A program made the position numbers and the translations under genes. Positions 1 through 8,569 of a stretch of 64,000 nt of DNA are shown here, one piece after another; the stretch's first letter is position 1, and each line of letters opens with the position of its first letter. This DNA is from Verrucomicrobiota bacterium. GTDB lineage: Bacteria; Verrucomicrobiota; Verrucomicrobiia; Limisphaerales; UBA11320. The DNA lies in the NCBI GenBank assembly GCA_016199985.1, contig JACQFQ010000002.1:31471-95470 (forward strand). The letters are read 5' to 3'. A model generated the notes under the pieces. That model worked only from the letters and a program-made list of their open reading frames with translations. It had not been told where the DNA came from and searched no databases.

Positions 1-3000
1 CTGCACGACACCGCGAGAGCCATTCACACGTCGTACGGTGGCCGCGGCAATCCGCGGGCCGCCGGACTCGGCCAGCGCGAAGGAGGATTGCATCCATTCG
101 AGACGACCTGCACCGACCCCCGGGTCGTTCAGCAGCAGGTCGCCCCCGACGCGGATGCGTCCGTCCGAGGCGAGGGCGAAGCCAAACACGTGGTTCGGGA
201 ACGCCAAGTACGGTTCGAAAGCGGGATCGATCGCACCGTTGGGCCGGAGGCGTAGGAGTTGAGATCCTCCCCTATCCTGGACGAGCACCGCCCCGTCTCC
301 CTGCACCGCAATCTTGCCTGCAGGATCGAGCAGGGCAGCGGTCGCATCAAAGGTAAGGTCGGTTGTGCCACCGGGTCGAAGCCTCGCGGCGTGGATCCTC
401 AGATCCAGATTCACATGCGTGAAGTCGCCGCCGGCGAGGATCCCACCGTCGGGTTGGAGCGCGAGCTCGAGCACCGGCCCGTCGAACTCGGGCGTGAAAC
501 CGGTGTCCAACAGGCCATTCGAAAGGATCCGTGCGAGGTTGCCACGGTGCTGTCCGTTCAGGCTGTCGAACTCACCGGCGACCAGGATGGATCGGTCATC
601 CATGAAAAGAAACTTGTGGACCGTGGGACTCCACGATGGGTTGGCGAAGCCAAGACGCACAGGCTCGAATGACGAGTCAAGCTGACCATCCGGGTTGAGA
701 CGGCGGATGCAGTTGCTGGTGGTCCAAGAGTTTGAAGCCGCGTCGAAGGTGCGAACGGTCTGCTGGAACACCACGCGTCCGTCTGATTGCACGCCGATCG
801 CCTCACCCGTGACCGCTTCATGGCTGAACACGACTTCGCCACCGCCATCCGCGGCCAATTTGTGAAGCAAGCCGTCCGTATCCCTGATGTAAACGACTCC
901 CGTCCCATCCGCAGCCAGGAGCGGCCCATACGACGACAAATACGAGCTTAACCACTCGCGGGTTCCATCCGAGCGGTATTTCGCCAGGCGAGTCAGTGCG
1001 TTGGCATCCCCCGGTGCCCGGAAGTTCCCGACGGCCATGAACCCGTCCCCGGGCGTGGGCACGATGCTCCGGATGCTTTCCCAGAGGCCTAGCGACACCG
1101 CCCCGGCGGGCTCGACGACTCCATCCGGCCTGTCGAGGATCGTCACCTGGCATTCCGTGAGGACACCCAACGTCGCGCCCACGGGTTGGGCTAGAGTGAG
1201 TGTGACCTTCTCCGGCCGCTCCGGCACACCGTCCTGGATCAGCGGGATCTGGATCGTCTTTCGGGTTTCGCCGGGCAGGAACGTGATGGGTCCTGAGGGG
1301 AGAGTGAAGTCCTCGCCTTCGATAGCCGAGGCACCACTGACCGTCAGGCCGGCCGACAAGCGGACAGTGGCCGCCAACTGCTGAGTGCCGCCGGTGCGAA
1401 GCAGGGTCACGTTGGCCACGGCCTGGGTCTCCCAAACACGCACGACTGGGGACTCGAACTCGATTCGTCCCGGGAACGTTGGCTCCGAGAGGATCACCCG
1501 CACCAAGGGCGGATATTGGTTGGCGGCGAGCAGGGTGCCGGAGGGTTCCAGAGCGACGGGGCGCTCCTGCGCCTCGACCGGGTTCAACGGAGTGAGAATC
1601 CCAAAGTCGATGGCCCCCGACGGATCCATCCGGACCAGAGATTGTCTCGGAAAGCCATTCACAGCGAAGAAACCGCCCGAGAGGAGCATAGAACCATCAG
1701 CGAGCGAGATCATCCGGAGACGGAAATCAGACTGGCTGGTGTGGGATAGGCGCACGGTATGGAAGTCGGGATCGATCGCCCCGTCCGCCCGCAATCGCAG
1801 TACGGTTTCGTCCAGATCATGCTTCGTGGAAACAAGCACGCCTCCCCCCGGCTGCGCCGCGAGGAAGAGCTTGGAAAAGTCGAGCGAGGGATCTGGAACA
1901 AAGCTCCGATCGAGGTGACCGTGTGGATCAATCTTCGCGAATCCGCTCCGCGCCTCGCCGTCGACCGCATCGAATGCCCCCATGACAAAAGCCGTGCCGT
2001 CAGCCTGGAAGACATCAAAGGCGCTCACGTACCCTGCATCCCCGCCCTGGGTGATCGCAGGAAGGTAGTCCGGGGTGATGGAGCCGTCGGGTTCGAAACG
2101 GATCAGGCTTTGGCACGGTTGGGCACCGACCTGGGTAAACGAACCGGCGGCCCAGACGTGGCCTTGGGGATCGCTCACGATTCGGGTCACCGACGGCCAG
2201 GAATCCCCGGTGCGAACAATTTCAACTTGCGAAAGCGCGCGACCGTCAGTTGCGAGTCTCACGAAGGCCACATGGTTTGTGGGGTCCGAGAGCGGGGCGA
2301 AGGTGCTCCAACCGGCGATGGCCTCCAGGCCCCCGTCCGCGCGCGCTCGGAGGAAGTCTATCCGGCTGGCCGGGGGCAGCTCGGGTGAGAACGTCTGAAT
2401 TGCAGCCCCGCCCGGAGTGAACCGCTTCAGCACCGCGCCGTCCGAATACTCCCCGGCGACGGCAAACGACCCGTCGCTCTGGGACGCGATCTGCCGGACG
2501 ATTTGCAGTCCGCTCTCCCTCACCGCAGTGGGATGGAGCGATGGGTCGAACACGCCGGGTCCGGTGTCGTTGTCGAGGATCACCACGGTGAAATTGGTCT
2601 GGAGAATCCGTGTGCTCGAGGGCGTGGGATTGCTCAGGATGATGCGGAAGGACTCCGGACCCTCCTCCAGGAAATCCTCCAGGATGGAGAAACCCAGGAA
2701 GGCCTGATCCGATCCGCTGTCGAAGCTGAGCATGCCGTCGCGCGCCTCGAAATCCTCGCCCGCGGTAGCACTTTCGGCGACCACGCTGTAGTTTACCGTG
2801 ACCTTCCCGGTCAGGCTGCCCGCGCGGTGGAAGGCGAGCGTGTGCGAGCTGCTCGACTCCTGGACCTGAAGTGTGGAGGTAGTGCCGAAGGAGATCGTGG
2901 AGGTTGTCGTGGCGGCCCCGGCAGTCAGCGGCGGGGCGACGAACAGCGCCGTGGAGGCGAGCGCGACGGCCAGGCAGAAAGGGTGACGAAATGATATGGA

Positions 3001-3018
3001 CGCGGTGGGTTGTGGCAT
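1..3018 (-). CDS. Delta-60 repeat / Calx-beta secreted protein (C-terminus beyond window)
   Basis: A single frame is open from the ATG at 3018 to base 1 (1,006 codons, no stop), so the 3' end lies outside the window. Residues about 10-35 form a signal peptide (FCLAVALASTALFVAPPLTA). Two Calx-beta domains are visible: residues about 35-130 (GEDFEARDG, EGPESFRIILSNP) and about 510-630 (EGEDFTLPSG, PERPEKVTLTL). Around and between them lie many delta-60 repeats, e.g. LKRFTPGGA, FVRLATDGR, LIRFEPDGS, LVRMDPSGAID, RLRPNGAIDPAFEP, each a beta-propeller-like strand set. Calx-beta domains bind calcium in known proteins; delta-60 repeats have no known activity. The protein is presumably exported and acts outside the cytoplasm. 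No Shine-Dalgarno is evident before the ATG. The next gene upstream is on the same strand but over 1 kb away, so it is probably monocistronic. Function is unknown; family assignment is firm. Confidence 0.85.
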   Translation of the reverse strand, partial: MPQPTASISFRHPFCLAVALASTALFVAPPLTAGAATTTSTISFGTTSTLQVQESSSSHTLAFHRAGSLTGKVTVNYSVVAESATAGEDFEARDGMLSFDSGSDQAFLGFSILEDFLEEGPESFRIILSNPTPSSTRILQTNFTVVILDNDTGPGVFDPSLHPTAVRESGLQIVRQIASQSDGSFAVAGEYSDGAVLKRFTPGGAAIQTFSPELPPASRIDFLRARADGGLEAIAGWSTFAPLSDPTNHVAFVRLATDGRALSQVEIVRTGDSWPSVTRIVSDPQGHVWAAGSFTQVGAQPCQSLIRFEPDGSITPDYLPAITQGGDAGYVSAFDVFQADGTAFVMGAFDAVDGEARSGFAKIDPHGHLDRSFVPDPSLDFSKLFLAAQPGGGVLVSTKHDLDETVLRLRADGAIDPDFHTVRLSHTSQSDFRLRMISLADGSMLLSGGFFAVNGFPRQSLVRMDPSGAIDFGILTPLNPVEAQERPVALEPSGTLLAANQYPPLVRVILSEPTFPGRIEFESPVVRVWETQAVANVTLLRTGGTQQLAATVRLSAGLTVSGASAIEGEDFTLPSGPITFLPGETRKTIQIPLIQDGVPERPEKVTLTLAQPVGATLGVLTECQVTILDRPDGVVEPAGAVSLGLWESIRSIVPTPGDGFMAVGNFRAPGDANALTRLAKYRSDGTREWLSSYLSSYGPLLAADGTGVVYIRDTDGLLHKLAADGGGEVVFSHEAVTGEAIGVQSDGRVVFQQTVRTFDAASNSWTTSNCIRRLNPDGQLDSSFEPVRLGFANPSWSPTVHKFLFMDDRSILVAGEFDSLNGQHRGNLARILSNGLLDTGFTPEFDGPVLELALQPDGGILAGGDFTHVNLDLRIHAARLRPGGTTDLTFDATAALLDPAGKIAVQGDGAVLVQDRGGSQLLRLRPNGAIDPAFEPYLAFPNHVFGFALASDGRIRVGGDLLLNDPGVGAGRLEWMQSSFALAESGGPRIAAATVRRVNGSRGVVQ

Positions 3019-3570
3019 GGGGATCTAGGGAATGCGCGGAAGTATTTAAAGATGTCTCGTTTACAGAGCATCGAATCTTTCAAATAATATGAAAACTCTG
3101 TGCCGATCCTCCCTGTCGGGTGAGGTGGACTCCATCGTTAAGGCCACGCGGCGTGATTTCTAAGCTGATGGTTCGCGAGGCTGCTCGTGATGTTCGTTTA
3201 CTCACGCCTAAATCGATTTTGGAAAGAGAGAGCGACCAGGCTGACGCACTCGTCGCCCGCTCCTCCCGGTGTTCTGGGGTGCCCATCTCTAGCGCCGCAG
3301 GCACTCTGGTTTCAAGCTCCCATTCAAAACGATCCGCCGATCTCGAAGCGTGGGCTCGACACTCGTTCAACCCGCAGCCGACTTGGTCACGGCAGACGCG
3401 GCTGCATCGCCTCCCACGTCGCCGCCATCCCCTCGAAGTCGTGCTGGTTCGACTCTCTATTCCTGTGCCGTGACTCGATCGCAGCGGGAGTTATTGTTGT
3501 TGGATGTGTTTCGCGACACCCCAACACGGAAACAGCATGACCAGCCTTCGACCAGTTTTTTGCGCAACGC

Positions 3571-3596
3571 GCTCCGCCCCCGAAGGGGGGCGGAGC
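3571..3596. repeat. Perfect 11-bp inverted repeat (hairpin)
   Basis: GCTCCGCCCCC at 3571-3581 pairs exactly with GGGGGCGGAGC at 3586-3596 around a GAAG tetraloop. It is very GC-rich and stable. There is no T tract directly downstream on either strand (the TTTTTT at 3556-3561 lies on the wrong side), so it is not a classical intrinsic terminator. It could be a REP-like element or transcript-stabilising hairpin. Confidence 0.6.
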
Positions 3597-3678
3597 ACCG
3601 GCAGAACCCCAAATTACAGAAAGAAATTTACACTCCCGCTTGCTGTGTTACTTGTTCACGGAAACTCGCATTTAGTTT

Positions 3679-3906
3679 ATGGAGACACGGGTAAGGAAGA
3701 TCCGACAATTGCTGAAGCGGAACAAGGATGCTGAAGCGCTCGCTTTAGCAACAACGCTCGTTTCCGACTTTCCTACCGATCCACGGGCTTGGAGCGAGCG
3801 TTCGTTCGTTCGATCGAGGCCCGCCGTTTCTGAGTTCGTGACCTCACTGGAGGGAAACAATACGCTACAAGGTGGAGGGGGATGGAATGGTGGAGGGAGC
3901 CCGTAG
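3679..3906 (+). pseudogene. Short TPR-like fragment, possibly a decayed gene
   Basis: The first ~45 residues look like a real helical repeat start: KIRQLLKRNKDAEALALAT followed by DFPTDPRAWSERS, the A/Y/W spacing of a tetratricopeptide repeat. After a TTCGTTCGTTCG run (3800-3811) the protein becomes low-complexity (GGGGWNGGGSP) and stops. A second short open stretch in another frame follows (ATG at 3933, 38 codons, stop at 4052). The abrupt loss of coding character after a tetranucleotide run suggests a frameshifted remnant, but a short genuine gene cannot be excluded. Confidence 0.3.
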
Positions 3907-4081
3907 GGCGACCGGAACCATGTGCGTTGGACATGACGATTCATGACAAAAAGCGCGAGCTGAGCCGTTGCGATGCTGGTTTCCAAAGCGCTTGTTTCAG
4001 CGTCTTACCAATACTTCAACAATATGCTGAGCCGATTGCCATCGACCACTAATCAGCAAGCGAAGGAACTGCCGAAGCGTG

Positions 4082-7000
4082 TCACTCAGCCGAGATTCCA
4101 CGATAGTACTTTGATGGGATTCTTGCAGTTGGATCGATGAGCGTTGTGATTCCGAACGCGTTGGTTGCGGTTGGGCCCTGGATCCATTGTTGTCCGTCCA
4201 AGGAGAGCATGATCCCGTAGGTTTGGCCTGCGTCGCCCACGACGGAATAACGAAATCCCTCAGGCCTGAATCCTCCCCGGCATGGCGCCACTTCCAACCG
4301 GGGTTTGCGGGTGAAGCGCGCCTCTATCACCTTGGATCGATCGGTGATCACCTCTATTTCCGATTCCACTCCCTGGCCATCCACAAACCATCCTTCAAAT
4401 TCCTGCCCGGGATCCGCCTTCGCCTTGAGCCTCACTCGCTTGCCCTTCGCAAAATGGCTGCCTTTCGGGTTTTGTTCCACCCAACCCGCTCCTTTCACCG
4501 CCACCGTCAGCGACGCTTCGCCTGGCTCCAAGGGCACAAAGAGCCCCGTTACACTCATCTCCGCGTTCGTCACGATCAGCTTCAACAAAGCGTTCGTCCC
4601 TTTGATGCCATCGCCCCATGCCGCAAATCGATACCCTTGCCCTGGCTTGGCCCACAGCTTGACCTCGCTCCCATATCGATACCATGGCAACTCCGGTTCT
4701 CTTTTCACGCTTCCCTGGCCCGCGCTCACGCCGCTTAAGCTCGTTCCAAATAGCGCCTCGGCGCATGTGGGCCCCGTCACTCGCAGGAGCGTCGCTTCCT
4801 GGCTCCCGGTCGCGTCTCCCACCCATCCCAGAAAAGTCCATCCGGGATCGGCCGCTGCGCGCAGCACGGCCACGCTGTTGCTCGCGTACAAACTCATCCC
4901 TGGACTTGCCTCCGCTTTCCCTCCTCCCGCGCTGCGCGCCGACACCTCAAACGCCGCAACAATCTCAACCCGCGCCGGATCCATTTCCCATCCCAGGATT
5001 AAGAGTCCGTCATAGCCAATGGCTCGGATTGTCTCTGTTCGCCCCACTGCAAAGGGTCCCTCATACAAATGCGCTCCCACCGTCGGCGCGCTCCCATCCA
5101 ACGTATAAAAGATCCATCCATTCTCAAAACTGCTGAGCAGCGTTATTTGCGATCGATTCGATCGAACCACGGATCCCCCCGTCACAAACTCCCCATCGGC
5201 GATCAATGCGGGCATCCCCACCGGGGCGATCCGCCTCGTTCCTCCCAGGGTCAATTGCTCCACGGGGGTCGTCGCCTCAAAAAGGGCTCGGTATTGATTG
5301 GTCAGAGCGATTGTCACTTGCCTCACTCGATCGCTCACCCCATCGGACCATCCCTTGAACTCAAACCATCTGGCCGCAACCGCGGTTAATCTCAATGCGT
5401 CCCCAGGCAGGTAAAAAGGCTGATCAGGGCTGCGTTCCACTGTTCCTTCACCTTCCACCTCGATGCTTAACAAGGCTTGCACATACACATTGACCGCCGC
5501 GCTGGTCACCGATCCATAGTCATTGACGACCCTGACCCGATAGCTTCCGGTCTGACCCACGACAACGTTCGTCATCGTCAAGAGACGATCGGTCGCCCCG
5601 ATCAGGTCGTTTGCGTTGAACTGCCATTGGTAACGCAAGGGCGCTGTTCCTTGCGCCTCCACATCCAGGCTCACCTCGGCGCCAGGGGGCGCTTGCTGAC
5701 TGAGCGGTCCGTTCACGATGGTGGGCGTATACGCGATGCTCAATCGCGCGACTCTGCTGGACACCGATCCGGCTTCATTGCGGATCAACACCTGATAGTC
5801 CCCCTGATCGAGTTGCCCAACCCGATCCACAACCCACTGGCTATTGGTCGCGGTCGCCAAAGCAACCCCATTGAAGAACCATTGATACTCCAGCGGCAGG
5901 CTCCCCGCGCTATCGACAGCAAACACCGCTCTTCCGCCAATAAGCTCCGCTTGATCCAAGGGATCCATCACGATCTCCGGCGGCATCACGCTCTCCGCTC
6001 CGATCTTCGCAATAAAGATCTCCTGGGCGCCCTGAGCTCGAAGGAGTTGGTCATCGAACAAGGCGCTGCCTGTGAACCAGCCCGTGAATATAAAATTCCC
6101 TCTTCGATCGACGGTGGCGCCTGTACAGGAGTCGTCGAAAAGAAACCCCGCTTGTTTCGCCCAGAGGGGGTTGCCTAGGCTATCGAGTTTGGCGACGAAA
6201 ACATCGGTTCCACCTTTGCTCGATAGATGCGAATCGCCGACGCTCAATTCACCGGTGAACTGTCCCGCAATATAGAGAGCGCCCTGCGTGTCCCTTCCAA
6301 TACCGAGGCCCCTCACGCGGGAGTCAAGGCCAGGGTCTTTGCTTGCGCAACGAAACTCGCTTCTCCACAGAACAGCGCCTTGAGGGCTGAGCTTCATGGC
6401 AAAAACACGCGGACCGCTATGGGCTCCTACGACATAACAATTACCAAATCGATCTGAATCTATTGCGCCAATATATCCAAGAATGCCGCCTTCGGTAATG
6501 GGTAGAGCCCAAAGGTAGTTTCCGTCACCGTCTTGTCTTGTGAGAAAGATTGAACCCAGGGTTGGGTACGACAGCTGGTTGGGTTGTTTAAGAAGCAGGC
6601 CTCCGAACACGCAGGCTTCGCTGTACACTCCCGCGAGATAGCTGCCCCCAAGGTTGTCGGCGATTATGGCGGAAGGGGAATCAAGATTTGGACCTCCTGC
6701 CGTATTCGACCAAATCACTCGGCCATCCGAATCAAAGCGGACCCGGAGAATATCCGTGTGATCGGAATATCCGCCCGCTCGAAATTCGACGATCGGCGGG
6801 CCAAACACTTTTGCAAAGTACTGATAGCTCGCGGCGAAGTCCACTCCGTCGGACCAGCAAGAGATCGCCAACGAGCTGTTGCTGAAGATTTCGCCAATAG
6901 TGTGAGCCCAAAGCAAATCTCCGGCTGTGGTATACTTGGCCAGATAGACGGATTGAGTAGAGTTCGAAAGGGTTGCTCCTCCAAGGTGGATCTCTCCTTG

Positions 7001-7453
7001 GAACTTGCCGGCTACATAGACGAAACCTCGAGGATCGACTGCCGAGGCCATGACATGGACTCCTGGAGTTGGCCCCCAAGGGAGATCTCCGCCCGTGATC
7101 CTTCGAACCCAGACAAATCGACCCGCAGCGTCCATCTTGGCAAGAAAAGCGGAGGCCTGGACATTGGTTTGGCTGAACACTGGGGGAAAACTCCCTTTTC
7201 CCAGGTAAAGCCCCGTGAGGTACAGATTGCCATCAGCGTCGGCCCCTAGCGTCTCTGACACGGCCGTGAACGAGCCGCTCGCCTGACTAATCCAGTCGTA
7301 GCTCGGATCCGAAGAACAGAAACCATGAATGCTCCCAAATAATGTTGCCAGAAGAGAAAGGCCAAAGGCGGTCGCGAGCCGGTGAAACGCGCAAATGGAG
7401 GAGACGTCTCTCTGCCCCCTCTTACAATCTAGAAGCTCGATCCAACTCCCCAT
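4082..7453 (-). CDS. Secreted SBBP-propeller / Ig / InlB-B repeat protein
   Basis: The frame is open from 7564 (1,160 codons). I prefer the ATG at 7453 (codon 38), because the hydrophobic signal segment LATAFGLSLLATLFGS then lies about 25 residues from the start. In long-frame numbering: residues 90-525 are SBBP-type propeller repeats (DADGNLYLTG, DRRGNFIFTGWF); 527-695 two Ig-like domains (YQWFFNG and YQWQFN cores, QGDYQVLIRN and TGSYRVRVVN); about 697-768, 867-939, 944-1012 and 1016-1085 four InlB-B/Flg_new-type repeats, each with a GWSDG/AWGDG-like core; 792-852 a chitobiase/Fn3-associated segment (IFYTLDGSAPT). The last ~70 residues form the C-terminal module frequent on exported verrucomicrobial proteins (GQTYGIMLSLDGQQW, KYYRG at the end). 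It is likely extracellular with structural or adhesive modules only; no catalytic motif is seen. It is divergent from the small plus-strand genes at 7630. Confidence 0.85.
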   Translation of the reverse strand: MGSWIELLDCKRGQRDVSSICAFHRLATAFGLSLLATLFGSIHGFCSSDPSYDWISQASGSFTAVSETLGADADGNLYLTGLYLGKGSFPPVFSQTNVQASAFLAKMDAAGRFVWVRRITGGDLPWGPTPGVHVMASAVDPRGFVYVAGKFQGEIHLGGATLSNSTQSVYLAKYTTAGDLLWAHTIGEIFSNSSLAISCWSDGVDFAASYQYFAKVFGPPIVEFRAGGYSDHTDILRVRFDSDGRVIWSNTAGGPNLDSPSAIIADNLGGSYLAGVYSEACVFGGLLLKQPNQLSYPTLGSIFLTRQDGDGNYLWALPITEGGILGYIGAIDSDRFGNCYVVGAHSGPRVFAMKLSPQGAVLWRSEFRCASKDPGLDSRVRGLGIGRDTQGALYIAGQFTGELSVGDSHLSSKGGTDVFVAKLDSLGNPLWAKQAGFLFDDSCTGATVDRRGNFIFTGWFTGSALFDDQLLRAQGAQEIFIAKIGAESVMPPEIVMDPLDQAELIGGRAVFAVDSAGSLPLEYQWFFNGVALATATNSQWVVDRVGQLDQGDYQVLIRNEAGSVSSRVARLSIAYTPTIVNGPLSQQAPPGAEVSLDVEAQGTAPLRYQWQFNANDLIGATDRLLTMTNVVVGQTGSYRVRVVNDYGSVTSAAVNVYVQALLSIEVEGEGTVERSPDQPFYLPGDALRLTAVAARWFEFKGWSDGVSDRVRQVTIALTNQYRALFEATTPVEQLTLGGTRRIAPVGMPALIADGEFVTGGSVVRSNRSQITLLSSFENGWIFYTLDGSAPTVGAHLYEGPFAVGRTETIRAIGYDGLLILGWEMDPARVEIVAAFEVSARSAGGGKAEASPGMSLYASNSVAVLRAAADPGWTFLGWVGDATGSQEATLLRVTGPTCAEALFGTSLSGVSAGQGSVKREPELPWYRYGSEVKLWAKPGQGYRFAAWGDGIKGTNALLKLIVTNAEMSVTGLFVPLEPGEASLTVAVKGAGWVEQNPKGSHFAKGKRVRLKAKADPGQEFEGWFVDGQGVESEIEVITDRSKVIEARFTRKPRLEVAPCRGGFRPEGFRYSVVGDAGQTYGIMLSLDGQQWIQGPTATNAFGITTLIDPTARIPSKYYRGISAE

Positions 7454-7629
7454 AGCGATAGACTGTATGAAGATTTCTTCTCGAAGCTCCAGTGCGAAAT
7501 CAGATTGAAAAGCGCGCCGAGTGAGTCGAAGAATCGCGATTAAGAGCACAATGGCGGATGGCAATTTTTTGGCTGTGCCTTGGCAGGCATACCTCTCCTA
7601 GCATAGGCTGAAACCGTCACCCTTCAACC

Positions 7630-7917
7630 ATGGTATCCAGATCATCAGTTTCGGCTTGGTGCTTAGCGGTCGTTGTCACTGCGGGAAGCTACCTGTGGCC
7701 GTCGATCAACCGATTCATCGTCTCGCAGCGCATGCGCGCAGGGGCCGCAACGCTCGGCTACTCGATTGAGACTGGTGAGTCTCTGTCAACATTCCGGGGC
7801 TATTGGTCTGTTATGTTCACAAACAATCCACCTTTTCCCCGTACCCCTTCCAAGTACGGTCTGGAGGTTCAGGTTTCTCTTGACGGAAAATTGCTCGCGA
7901 TCCCAGCCCCCCTTTGA
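7630..7917 (+). CDS. Small membrane-anchored hypothetical protein
   Basis: A 95-residue protein with one N-terminal hydrophobic segment (residues about 8-25, VSAWCLAVVVTAGSYLW), consistent with a signal anchor, followed by a short soluble part ending in a strand pattern (YWSVMF, LEVQVSLDGKLLAI). I do not recognise the family. The W-x-V-x-F then G-x-E-V-x-V-S-x-DGK layout recalls small periplasmic PepSY-like proteins and resembles the layout of the next gene (DDWHVAGVQF, LEFKKDGN), but this is only a pattern match. It lies 65 bases or more from the divergent minus-strand gene and 86 bases before the next ORF, so the two small genes may form one unit. Coding status is plausible because the frame carries a membrane segment and shows no better competitor. 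Confidence 0.5.
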   Translation: MVSRSSVSAWCLAVVVTAGSYLWPSINRFIVSQRMRAGAATLGYSIETGESLSTFRGYWSVMFTNNPPFPRTPSKYGLEVQVSLDGKLLAIPAPL

Positions 7918-8003
7918 GCTCTGGAGGCATTCAAGAACGACATCATCCCCAGTGCTGTGGCTCGAGATCATCTGATTAACTCAGACGCAAGTTGCTTTCT
8001 ATC

Positions 8004-8339
8004 ATGCAAAGGATGACTTTGAAGACTCTATTCCGCACGGTGCCTCCTGTGTTGCCTTGGGCGTGGATCTTGTTGGTTCTGACCTTAAACTTTTTGCCGA
8101 AAAGGGCCCCAGCGCCTTTGTCCCGTGAGAGGGTGATTGAAATCGCTCAACAACGTCTGAAAGAGCATTATGAGCGTGTGTTTGCTTATACGAATGTATT
8201 GGATGACTGGCACGTGGCTGGGGTGCAGTTCGTGCCCGAGAAGTTTATTGCAACCGGCTTTTTAACGAACAGCAATGGAGTGCATCACGGACTGCGATGG
8301 CTAGAGTTCAAGAAGGACGGCAATATCTTGAGCAGGTAG
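8004..8339 (+). CDS. Small membrane-anchored hypothetical protein
   Basis: A 111-residue protein from the ATG at 8004 (a TTG start at 7992 would add four residues; another ATG lies at 8013). An N-terminal hydrophobic segment (VLPWAWILLVLTLNFL) is followed by SRERVIEIAQQRLKEH, an amphipathic helix, and then strands (DDWHVAGVQFVPE, LRWLEFKKDGN). It appears to be a type II membrane-anchored or secreted small protein facing the periplasm. No family is recognised. With the preceding ORF it shares the layout of membrane helix, tryptophan strand and DGK/DGN turn, so they may be distant paralogues. It ends 230 bases before the giant gene on the same strand; co-transcription with that gene is possible but nothing in the sequence shows it. 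Confidence 0.55.
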   Translation: MQRMTLKTLFRTVPPVLPWAWILLVLTLNFLPKRAPAPLSRERVIEIAQQRLKEHYERVFAYTNVLDDWHVAGVQFVPEKFIATGFLTNSNGVHHGLRWLEFKKDGNILSR

Positions 8340-8569
8340 GGGCGCGTTTTGATGGAGTGAGCGGTCCTTTTGCGCCAGCATGGATGGCTTGCCCAAGCCT
8401 TGCCAACAAGAGCCATCCACTGTCGACTTCCGACGTTACTTGGCCGCCGAGAATGCTCGCCGCGCCTTCAGGGTCGTGACTTCCATCAATCCAATCGCCT
8501 GGCATTCAAACTAGACGGGCCCTAATCGGCTCGGCCGCGTCTGCCCGGGTTCTGTCATTGACATGAGAT

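Larger units (their letters stand above)
3019..4081. other. Long gene-poor intergenic region
   Basis: About 1.06 kb between two minus-strand secreted-protein genes. Several ORFs under 125 codons overlap here on both strands, none with a recognisable domain apart from the TPR-like fragment at 3679-3906. The codon usage looks unlike the flanking genes, with more A/T. The region holds a perfect hairpin (3571-3596). It may contain the promoter of the left gene (an AT-rich TTTAAATA lies just upstream of it) and decayed coding sequence. Confidence 0.6.

Noticed and set aside
1..3018. Many short ORFs on both strands suggesting a broken gene at the left edge
   Set aside because: The minus frame from 3018 is open to base 1 with consistent Calx-beta and delta-60 text; the short ORFs lie in other frames and are shadows.
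3556..3596. Intrinsic terminator formed by T6 and the GC hairpin
   Set aside because: The T tract is on the 5' side of the stem for plus transcripts and becomes an A tract for minus transcripts.
8558..8563. TTGACA just upstream of the giant gene as a -35 box
   Set aside because: No -10-like hexamer lies 16-18 bases downstream.
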